Below are positions 1 through 4,810 of a DNA stretch of 6,277 nt, one piece after another. The notes under the pieces were generated by a model that ran no database searches, had not been told where the DNA came from, and saw only the letters and a program-made list of their open reading frames with translations. The stretch comes from Actinomycetes bacterium (GTDB lineage: Bacteria > Actinomycetota > Actinomycetes > S36-B12 > GCA-2699445): assembly GCA_022600255.1 (NCBI GenBank), contig JAHZKU010000135.1, forward strand, positions 1 through 6,277, given 5' to 3'. The first letter of the stretch is position 1, and each line of letters begins with the position of its first letter. The position numbers and the translations under genes were made by a program.

Positions 1-821
1 CCAAGGCGCCCTCCGCGACCACTCTTGACATGCCACCACGCGAAACCGACCCCCAGTGCAAGGGTCGCGATAGCAGGCACCCAGCCGAATTCGCCGACAA
101 GGCCGGTACCAATGAATGCGGGCACGGCGACGCCCTCGACCATGCCTGTGTAGCTTGTCTCAACATAGGTGTTCCAGGCGGCATGACAGAGCACTGCAGG
201 CCATACCGATCGAGAGCGGTCGGTCACGACTCCGATGAATAGCGTCCACCCGAGTAGTGCGATTGCGAACGCGGGCAGGCCTTCAAGTGATCCGTAGACT
301 CCAGCGAGTATCCCCGGGACATGATAGATAAGCCAGATTGGAGTGAGAATTGCAGTCGCGACGAGAAAAGTGAACCTACCTCGCAACAGCGGCCACAGGA
401 AGCCGCGCCACCCAAGCTCTTCCCCGAAGGCTGCAACACAGTTGATCAGCAAGGGAAGCGGCACTGCGATCAGGCCATCCCGCAATGACAGCGAAGAAAA
501 CTGTACCCACCCCAGCAGCGAAGTCAGCCACAGCGCACCCAACACGACAACCGCTGGCAGCAGTCCCGCGAGGATCCACCAAGAAGGTCGCCCCCACCAG
601 AGAGTGCCTTGGCCAGCCACTCGCGCGGCAACTGCGCCGAGCGCCGGAGCGAACATAATGATGAAAACTGAGGGGGTAAAACCAATGATTCCGATCAGCG
701 ACAGCCCGACACCTTCGACCAGCACCAACACCGAGAAGAAGATGATCAGACTTCTGCGGTCGCTCCGCCGACTTTTCCCAGCCCCACGGACCTGACTCTC
801 ACCGGCTGTCTCAGCTCCCAT
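1..821 (-). CDS. CPBP family intramembrane metalloprotease (CAAX/Abi type), 3' end beyond left edge
   Basis: The reading frame is open from an ATG at 821 to the window edge, giving 273 residues with no stop seen. The protein is strongly hydrophobic, with a basic N-terminal tail (about residues 1-23) followed by several predicted membrane helices. It carries the three CPBP (CAAX protease and bacteriocin-processing, Pfam Abi) motifs: EELGWRGF with Glu134, Glu135 and Arg139; IWLIYHVP with His167; and HAAWN with His213 and Asn217. In this family the glutamates and histidines form the membrane-embedded active site. Known members process prenylated proteins or bacteriocins, or cleave membrane anchors; the substrate here is unknown. 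The ATG is preceded by GAGG at very short spacing, so the start is good but not certain. The visible end (WWHVKSGRG) reads like a tail after the last helix, so little is probably missing. It lies downstream of tetR on the same strand, 267 bp away, so it may be co-transcribed or have its own promoter. Confidence 0.88.
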   Translation of the reverse strand, partial: MGAETAGESQVRGAGKSRRSDRRSLIIFFSVLVLVEGVGLSLIGIIGFTPSVFIIMFAPALGAVAARVAGQGTLWWGRPSWWILAGLLPAVVVLGALWLTSLLGWVQFSSLSLRDGLIAVPLPLLINCVAAFGEELGWRGFLWPLLRGRFTFLVATAILTPIWLIYHVPGILAGVYGSLEGLPAFAIALLGWTLFIGVVTDRSRSVWPAVLCHAAWNTYVETSYTGMVEGVAVPAFIGTGLVGEFGWVPAIATLALGVGFAWWHVKSGRGGRL

Positions 822-1034
822 GACCTCAAGCTTCCCATGTTTATGAGGTTCACACGATGGAGAGAGCTACTTCTTGAGGGCCACTTGAGCCCTTATTGAG
901 GCAACCGGCAGAGATGCCCCGCCGCTCAGCGAAAGAGACAGGCCTGATGTCGACAATCGGTCCTTTTCTAGGTGCGCGCCTTGGTGGTGTTCTTCCGGTT
1001 TCTGTCGCGGGGGGATGCCCGGCTGCGGACGGGA

Positions 1035-1065
1035 TATATATTTCTGACTCAAACATATTTCTCAA
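1035..1065 (-). promoter_or_regulatory. possible promoter for the left CPBP protease gene
   Basis: The tetR to CPBP gap (822-1088) is otherwise GC-rich but holds an AT-rich patch at about 1031-1065. Read on the minus strand it contains TTGAGA (1065-1060) and TATATA (1040-1035), 19 bp apart. This resembles a weak sigma70-type -35/-10 pair with a long spacer. It would leave a leader of about 200 nt before the ATG at 821. No operator like those upstream of tetR is seen here, and no reading frame in the gap resembles a real protein. This is a weak call based on composition and hexamer similarity only. Confidence 0.2.
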
Positions 1066-1088
1066 TCGGCTGGGTTGCGGGAAATTTC

Positions 1089-1754
1089 CTAGAAGGTCTC
1101 AGCAGAATCATTGACTGTGGGATCGGAGGCTGCCATGAGACTAGGCCGATTCTTTGTCACTGCTGCCGTGGCTCCGGTCGCAACGATCGTGGCGACGCTG
1201 TCTGCAATGTTGGGGGTGATCTCTTCGCCGGTGAGTAGGAGTCGGGCCCACAACGGTCCGATGAGGGCCTCGACAAGTAGGTTCTTGTCAGCGTCAGGCG
1301 GTAGTTCGCCGCGTTCAATGGCCCGATCGATGATCGGGGCTGTCAAGGTGAAGCGGTGCGCCCAGAATTCATGTAGTTCGGTTGCCAGTTCGGTTGACGT
1401 GGCGGCCGCTGAAACCAGGGAACGGCCCATGCGCGCGCCAATGTCTGATCCGATGTTGGCAGCCACTTCTCGGGCTAGGGATTGGAAGTCCCCCTGCAAG
1501 CTACCAGTGTCTGGGATGGGGACGTGCTGTTCACTGCGCAGGCGAGTGGCATCGGCGACCAGTGCGGCCTTGGTGGACCAGCGCCGCCAGACAGTAGTCT
1601 TGTGCACCCCTGCCCGGGTAGCGACGTCTTCGAAGGTGAGTCGCTCGTAGCCAACCTCGACTAGCAGTTCGGTCGTGGCTTGCAATATCGCAGCCTGAAC
1701 GCGGGCCGCTCGCCCGCCAGGACGTTGTACGCCGACTTTGACTTCTTCTGACAC
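1089..1754 (-). CDS. TetR/AcrR family transcriptional regulator
   Basis: The product is 221 residues, a normal TetR-family length. An N-terminal helix (about 16-35) leads into a helix-turn-helix at about residues 40-60, with the typical pattern LTFEDVATRAGVHKTTVWRRW followed by KAALVADA. The C-terminal ligand-binding and dimerisation part (about 85-200) is all-helical and resembles actinobacterial TetR C-terminal types; no ligand can be named. The start is GTG at 1754, with AGGG 7 nt upstream on the minus strand. An ATG at 1756 is in a different frame. Transcription is divergent from the SRPBCC gene, and two matching inverted repeats lie between them, one only 11 bp before this start. Autorepression together with control of the divergent operon is therefore the likely role. 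It is probably a repressor that releases DNA on binding a small hydrophobic molecule; the ligand class is family knowledge and the target assignment is inference. The last 20 or so residues look like a poorly conserved tail. Confidence 0.93.
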   Translation of the reverse strand: MSEEVKVGVQRPGGRAARVQAAILQATTELLVEVGYERLTFEDVATRAGVHKTTVWRRWSTKAALVADATRLRSEQHVPIPDTGSLQGDFQSLAREVAANIGSDIGARMGRSLVSAAATSTELATELHEFWAHRFTLTAPIIDRAIERGELPPDADKNLLVEALIGPLWARLLLTGEEITPNIADSVATIVATGATAAVTKNRPSLMAASDPTVNDSAETF

Positions 1755-1764
1755 ATTCTAACCC

Positions 1765-1787
1765 TATCGCAATGTTTGTTGCGTTTA
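1765..1787. promoter_or_regulatory. putative TetR operator 1, next to the tetR start
   Basis: The sequence TATCGCAA-TGTTTG-TTGCGTTTA contains the inverted repeat CGCAA-N6-TTGCG (1768-1772 and 1779-1783), with centre at 1775.5. The left half-site TATCGCAA is identical to that of the palindrome at 1809-1834; the right half-site is imperfect beyond TTGCG. Its left edge touches the AGGG ribosome binding site of tetR (1762-1765, minus strand). A protein bound here would block tetR expression. The assignment to this TetR comes from position and shared half-sites, not from any known motif. Confidence 0.6.
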
Positions 1788-1807
1788 AAGCAAAGATAGT
1801 GGATAGT
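1779..1807 (+). promoter_or_regulatory. candidate promoter for the SRPBCC operon
   Basis: TTGCGT (1779-1784) and GATAGT (1802-1807) are separated by 17 bp and could serve as -35 and -10 elements. They match the consensus hexamers at 3/6 and 4/6 positions. The -35 overlaps the right arm of operator 1, and the start of transcription would fall inside operator 2. This is the layout expected for a repressed promoter. The GATAGTG heptamer occurs twice in tandem (1795-1801 and 1802-1808), so the upstream copy could be an alternative -10. Weak hexamers make this tentative. Confidence 0.3.
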
Positions 1808-1808
1808 G

Positions 1809-1834
1809 GTTATCGCAACACCCGTTGCGATAAC
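1809..1834. promoter_or_regulatory. putative TetR operator 2: perfect 11-bp palindrome before the SRPBCC gene
   Basis: The arms GTTATCGCAAC (1809-1819) and GTTGCGATAAC (1824-1834) are perfectly complementary around a 4-bp centre, ACCC. The core is CGCAA-N6-TTGCG, the same core and spacing as operator 1, and the two centres are 46 bp apart. The right arm abuts the ribosome binding site GAGGAG at 1835-1840, and the ATG of the SRPBCC gene follows at 1848. A long near-perfect palindrome between a tetR gene and a divergent gene is the classic sign of a TetR operator. If fully transcribed it could also fold into a hairpin directly before the ribosome binding site. Confidence 0.75.
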
Positions 1835-1847
1835 GAGGAGTATAGAT

Positions 1848-2321
1848 ATGCGACACCACATCGAATCAGCGATCGAGATCGAGGCAACCCCTGAAGCAGT
1901 CTGGGCAATCCTGACCGACCTGGGAACCTACCCAGAATGGAATCCGACTATCCCGTCCTCCAAAGGAACTGCAGCCGTGGGCGAAAAGCTCATCAACCGA
2001 ATGCAAACCCGAAATGGCAAAAGCACGACCTTCAAGCCCACGGTTACCGTCGCAGATACCAACTCAACCCTCGAATGGCTGGGCCACTTCTTCCTCCCTG
2101 GCATCTTCGACGGCCGCCACCGTTTCGACCTCGAAGAAACCCCTGACGGAACCACCAAATTCACCCAATCCGAAGACCTATCTGGAGTGCTCGTGCCATT
2201 CATGCGCAAATACCTAGACAACACGACCCTGGTCGGATTCCAGGAAATGAACCAGGCCCTAAAAGTCAGAGCCGAAACAGGTGAACTGACCCGCTCACCG
2301 ATCCGAAAGGACATCTCGTGA
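1848..2321 (+). CDS. SRPBCC family protein (START/Bet v 1-like, polyketide cyclase 2 type)
   Basis: The product is 157 residues, the usual size for a single-domain SRPBCC protein. The N-terminus IESAIEIEATPEAVWAILTD and then YPEWNP (residues 28-33) are the hallmark of the family: first strand, the helix following ATPE.VW, and the loop at the pocket entrance. FDGRHRFDLEE (87-97), a strand-like TTKFTQSEDLSG (102-113) and a long C-terminal helix ending MNQALKVRAE (134-143) complete the helix-grip fold. Such proteins bind hydrophobic ligands in a central cavity; most are cytoplasmic and of unknown substrate. No catalytic assignment is possible. The ATG at 1848 is chosen because GAGGAG lies 7 nt upstream (1835-1840); an in-frame GTG at 1806 would put the operator inside the gene. 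It is the first gene of a two-gene operon, overlapping the next gene by 4 bp, and is probably controlled by the divergent TetR. Confidence 0.9.
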   Translation: MRHHIESAIEIEATPEAVWAILTDLGTYPEWNPTIPSSKGTAAVGEKLINRMQTRNGKSTTFKPTVTVADTNSTLEWLGHFFLPGIFDGRHRFDLEETPDGTTKFTQSEDLSGVLVPFMRKYLDNTTLVGFQEMNQALKVRAETGELTRSPIRKDIS

Positions 2322-2587
2322 AAATCAATTTGGCACTGAGACTCTTACTCGAAGTTGGAGCACTAGTCTCGTTCGCTGGTGCAGGCTGGGCCCTCGGATC
2401 GGGCTGGACCAGTTGGGCCCTTGCCTTTGCCTTACCCGCAGGGGCTGCGACTATCTGGGGAGCTGTGTTCTTCAGTCTCGCGGTAGTTGCTTCCGTGATT
2501 ACCGTGAGTCCGATCGTGACTGTTGCTTTCGCAATGCTATTCTCGTCCACTACGCGTTTGCGTCCGCCCGTATCCAATGGATCCTAA
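2318..2587 (+). CDS. small membrane protein resembling DUF2568 (YrdB-like), probably frameshifted
   Basis: The start GTG (2318) overlaps the SRPBCC stop in a GTGA junction, which indicates translational coupling. The first 50 residues fit the DUF2568/YrdB pattern: NLALRLLLEVGAL, then GW.LG.GW, then ALPAGAATIWGAVF. Family members are small multi-helix membrane proteins of unknown function, about 110-125 residues by recollection. This frame stops after 89 residues with an unmembrane-like end (SSTTRLRPPVSNGS). The stretch usually found after the WG..F motif seems about 20 residues short. From about 2539 a second frame gives ILVHYAFASARIQWIL and runs to a stop at 2628, which looks like the missing C-terminal part. 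A single-base deletion near 2540 would explain this. The gene is therefore either recently broken, a divergent short form, or affected by a sequencing error. The family assignment is from memory of the pattern. Confidence 0.65.
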   Translation: MKINLALRLLLEVGALVSFAGAGWALGSGWTSWALAFALPAGAATIWGAVFFSLAVVASVITVSPIVTVAFAMLFSSTTRLRPPVSNGS

Positions 2588-2919
2588 AAGCGAGCCAACC
2601 CGAGCTGGTCAGCGCGAAGACCAGGTAACGGTAGATCGCCAATCAGTGCCCCAAACGCTCGACGCCCTACAAGCCTAAATTGCCCTTCTGGTCATTCATT
2701 GAGTTGAGACAGTGTGCGATTCAAAGCACTCGAGTGTCCGGGCAACCGTCGACAAACGGTCCGCAAACGACAGGCAACGCTCCCATCGCCTGGCGTCATT
2801 CGAGCGGATTCCGTCGTATCTGCGGCATGAATTCGGTAAATCAGGCCGCCAGTTCGGCCGGGCCGTCCCAAACCCCGCAAGGCCCTGGCGTCAACTGGGG
2901 GATTGTCGACACCACTAAA
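2588..2919. other. intergenic stretch with no supported gene; possible gene remnants
   Basis: The first 41 bases (to 2628) contain the out-of-frame continuation of the DUF2568-like protein. A 6-bp stem CTGGTC/GACCAG with an 8-nt loop lies at 2605-2624, with no T-run after it, so it is a poor terminator. From 2692 to 2893 every frame is short and resembles no known protein. One minus-strand frame ending at 2692 reads plausibly (RRWERCLSFADRLSTVARTLE) but has no start codon before an upstream stop. It contains the left copy of the 21-bp repeat. The stretch may hold decayed coding sequence. Confidence 0.5.
2756..2776. repeat. left copy of a 21-bp direct repeat
   Basis: This stretch matches 4063-4083 at 20 of 21 positions in the same orientation; the only difference is G versus C at the eighth base (2763 versus 4070). 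The core reads CAAACGACAGGCA in both. A match this long is unlikely by chance in a window of this size. The two copies enclose the possible small minus-strand ORF and the second CPBP protease gene. Confidence 0.6.
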
Positions 2920-3141
2920 CTATCCGATCGCTAGCGCCGCAGGCGAGTTACGTTGCTCCTTTTCATCTGTCAACTCGGCCAAGTGCGCCTGCTGGCGCAC
3001 AGGCAGACTCTTCAAATCCGCGGACAACCGGACTTGTAGTTTCAGCAACTCGAAATCGTCAAGGAACGCTTCCAGATGCCGGTTCGCCCGGTCGCGATCA
3101 TCCGATTCACTGCCCGATGCAACGTCTTTGTCGGATATCAT
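2920..3141 (-). CDS. possible small hypothetical protein
   Basis: An ATG at 3141 gives 73 residues, ending in TAG at 2920. The frame is open to a TTG at 3192, which would give 90 residues but would overlap the CPBP start on the other strand. The protein is hydrophilic and mostly helical by appearance. Its acidic start (SDKDVASGSESDDRD) is followed by an amphipathic stretch, LEAFLDDFELLKLQVRLSAD, and then QQAHLAELTDEKEQ, which could form a short coiled coil. It has no membrane segment and no recognised family. Codon use is GC-rich at third positions, as in the neighbouring genes, but no clear ribosome binding site precedes either start. It could be a real small gene divergent from the CPBP gene, or the remnant of a longer one. 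Confidence 0.35.
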   Translation of the reverse strand: MISDKDVASGSESDDRDRANRHLEAFLDDFELLKLQVRLSADLKSLPVRQQAHLAELTDEKEQRNSPAALAIG

Positions 3142-3180
3142 GCGGCTGCCGCCGCCAACTACTTCCTGTGGGTTCCTGAG

Positions 3181-3978
3181 ATGCGCATTCAACCGTCACC
3201 AAAGTGGGCCATTGGCATCGGGGTTCTGTATGCGCCCGTCTTCGTTGGACTGGTGGCGTTGTCAGGCATCAGCTACTCCGACGTTGCGAGTTCGACATCG
3301 AACGCCCTCCGTGCGATCATCATCCCTCTAGCCTTGGTGGCTGTCTTGCTCGCAGGCCTCACATCCTGGCTCGGATGGTGGCGTCCGACTCTTTCTGAAA
3401 AGACCACGACACCGCACTGGTTCATGCTGGCTCCGATCCTGTTTGTTGTTGTCGTACTCATCAGCACCAACTATGCGCGCATACTCCAAACCGAGGTCTC
3501 ATTCATGCTCGTGCTGGCCGTGGCAAGCCTACTGATCGGCTTCTGCGAAGAGCTTGTCTATCGGGGCCTGGTAGTCGTGGGCTTGCGGGCGCGTTCGAGT
3601 GAGCTCAAAGTGTGGTTCTTCTCCACGCTCTTGTTTTCCCTACTGCACGCTTGGAATATATTGCTAGGGCAAGACCTAGGGGACACGGTAGGCCAGTTGG
3701 TATTCACGTTTGTGGTCGGCTCTGGGCTCTACGCGGCTCGCCGGTGCACTGGGTACCTGATCGTGCCGATCCTGCTACACGCAGCCTGGGATTGGACCAT
3801 ATTCGTAGGAGCCTCCGAGGTACTCGCAGACTCCTCGGAAACGCTTAGCGGCGATTCCACCGGTGCCTTCAAAGCCATCGGCCTGCTGATCCTGCTGATC
3901 CTGTCGCTATGGTCCATCCTGATCGCAAGGAAGTATCCGAGCCAGACCAAGTCAGCACCACCAGAGCTTATCCCCTAG
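3181..3978 (+). CDS. CPBP family intramembrane metalloprotease (second copy, different subtype)
   Basis: From ATG 3181 the product is 265 residues with about seven or eight hydrophobic segments. The CPBP motifs are all present: EELVYRG with Glu123, Glu124 and Arg128; FSLLHAWN with Phe152 and His156; and HAAWD with His200 and Asp204. A low-hydrophobicity loop (about 212-230) precedes the last membrane helix, and a short polar tail (KYPSQTKSAPPELIP) follows it. This is an intact, probably active membrane protease of unknown substrate. It differs clearly from the left CPBP protein (EELVYR versus EELGWR, HAAWD versus HAAWN), so it is not a recent duplicate. The start is uncertain: an in-frame ATG at 3076 has AAGGAA 9 nt upstream and would add 35 residues not typical of the family, whereas 3181 has only a weak GGG nearby. 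The gene faces the HAD gene tail to tail. Confidence 0.88.
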   Translation: MRIQPSPKWAIGIGVLYAPVFVGLVALSGISYSDVASSTSNALRAIIIPLALVAVLLAGLTSWLGWWRPTLSEKTTTPHWFMLAPILFVVVVLISTNYARILQTEVSFMLVLAVASLLIGFCEELVYRGLVVVGLRARSSELKVWFFSTLLFSLLHAWNILLGQDLGDTVGQLVFTFVVGSGLYAARRCTGYLIVPILLHAAWDWTIFVGASEVLADSSETLSGDSTGAFKAIGLLILLILSLWSILIARKYPSQTKSAPPELIP

Positions 3979-3988
3979 ACAAACGCCC

Positions 3989-4010
3989 CCGCCAAACTCT
4001 CAACTGGCGG
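3989..4010. terminator. weak hairpin between convergent genes
   Basis: CCGCCA (3989-3994) and TGGCGG (4005-4010) pair perfectly across a 10-nt loop. The hairpin lies 10 bp after the CPBP stop and before the HAD stop on the opposite strand, where a shared terminator would be expected. There is no T-run on either side and the loop is long, so it is only a candidate. Confidence 0.3.
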
Positions 4011-4035
4011 ACCCCGAACGAGGCATATGCTGAAG

Positions 4036-4800
4036 TCACTGGTGCATTGACCGGTTGAGACCACGGTCCCCAAACGACAGGCAGCTGTCCTTCCCCAAAC
4101 GCAGTCGCCAACGCTGAGAATGAAGGGCACCAGCATCGGGTTGGAAGATGTCCGACAACAGTTGGGAGACTCCCCTGCCGTTGGGTTCCTTCAGGACGAC
4201 GTCGGCAAATGACTTGAGGCTGGTAACGGCGTCGCCGGCGGCCACACCTACTTCGCAGACATCCAATAGCGAGTGGTCATTCTCGGCATCTCCGATACCC
4301 ATGGTGGAATGTCTGGAGACACCGAAGTCTCCCAGAGCCTCGTACAGGCCCGTTCCCTTGGTGAGCCCGGCTGGCAGGATCATCATTTCCGAGCGGTTGA
4401 AAACCAGTTGGCAATCCAGCTCCAGCCGGTGAATCTCCTCGAGAACGGCCGCCCGATCCGCGGCCCTACCTGCAAGAATGACTTCGCCCGCCCGCACATT
4501 GATGTTGCGGGCTTCCGACGCGGCGATGAGGTCTTGGTCTACGGGTGTGGCCAGGAGGCGATGGCCCTGAGAGCCGGAAAGTACACAACCGTTTTCCGCC
4601 ACGATTGCGTCCACATGATCGTCGACGTCGGTGTAGTCCGCCCGCAGCTCTGAAAGAATTCGACCCGTGACCAGGATCACCAGACCACCTTCGGCGCGTA
4701 CGCGCGTGAGGGCGGTGAGTACATCGCCGTTGGGCCGCTTTCCTGTGCTGGTCAAGGTTCCGTCAAAGTCGGAGGCCACGACCCGTAGGTAGTCGCGCAT
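4036..4800 (-). CDS. HAD-IIB family hydrolase (phosphatase), probably truncated at the C-terminus
   Basis: The product is 254 residues. All HAD motifs are present: I, DFDGT with nucleophile Asp11 and acid Asp13; II, VTGR with Thr45; III, Lys148 in TKGTG; IV, GIGDAEND with Asp171 and Asp175. The segment between motifs II and III (about 80-145) fits a C2B-type cap, giving a Cof/SPP-like phosphatase of unknown small-molecule substrate. The HAD fold ends near residue 218. The tail (QRWRLRLGKDSCLSFGDRG) resembles, from memory, the start of the HerA-like P-loop ATPase domain found after HAD in longer actinobacterial relatives, after which the sequence stops resembling anything. The gene begins 10 bp after the stop of the CheR-PAS gene, with GAGGGG 6 nt before the ATG, so the two are almost certainly co-transcribed and possibly coupled. 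The phosphatase domain itself looks intact. Confidence 0.9.
   Translation of the reverse strand: MRDYLRVVASDFDGTLTSTGKRPNGDVLTALTRVRAEGGLVILVTGRILSELRADYTDVDDHVDAIVAENGCVLSGSQGHRLLATPVDQDLIAASEARNINVRAGEVILAGRAADRAAVLEEIHRLELDCQLVFNRSEMMILPAGLTKGTGLYEALGDFGVSRHSTMGIGDAENDHSLLDVCEVGVAAGDAVTSLKSFADVVLKEPNGRGVSQLLSDIFQPDAGALHSQRWRLRLGKDSCLSFGDRGLNRSMHQ
4063..4083. repeat. right copy of a 21-bp direct repeat, inside the 3' end of the HAD gene
   Basis: This matches 2756-2776 at 20 of 21 positions. On the minus strand it encodes residues 240-246 of the HAD protein (CLSFGDR), close to the point where the tail stops looking like relatives. The left copy, read the same way, encodes CLSFADR in a frame without a start codon. 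Confidence 0.6.
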
Positions 4801-4810
4801 CAGGCGCCCC

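Noticed and set aside
343..795. 150-residue plus-strand open frame
   Set aside because: It is antisense to the CPBP protease, whose three motifs and membrane helices establish the real frame. The product is a low-complexity Ser/Pro/Thr/Arg sequence.
1080..1089. 10-bp palindrome GGAAATTTCC at the tetR stop codon
   Set aside because: Short palindromes of this length arise by chance, there is no second copy in the window, and it has no loop to make a terminator.
850..1114. Short open frames in both directions between the left CPBP gene and tetR
   Set aside because: They overlap each other in several frames, lack ribosome binding sites and resemble nothing known. The gap is better read as non-coding.
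1111..1650. 179-residue plus-strand open frame
   Set aside because: It lies wholly opposite the TetR gene and resembles no protein family. It reflects GC-rich codon use of the true gene.
2605..2624. Perfect 6-bp stem CTGGTC/GACCAG as a terminator
   Set aside because: It has no T-run, a short stem, and lies in the probable out-of-frame end of the DUF2568-like gene.
3885..3904. Tandem CTGCTGATC repeat
   Set aside because: It encodes a Leu-Ile-rich membrane helix of the CPBP protein, so it is explained by codon choice.
2649..4102. CCCCAAACGC occurring at 2649-2658 and 4093-4102
   Set aside because: A 10-bp match is expected by chance at this scale, and the spacing to the 21-bp repeat differs on the two sides.
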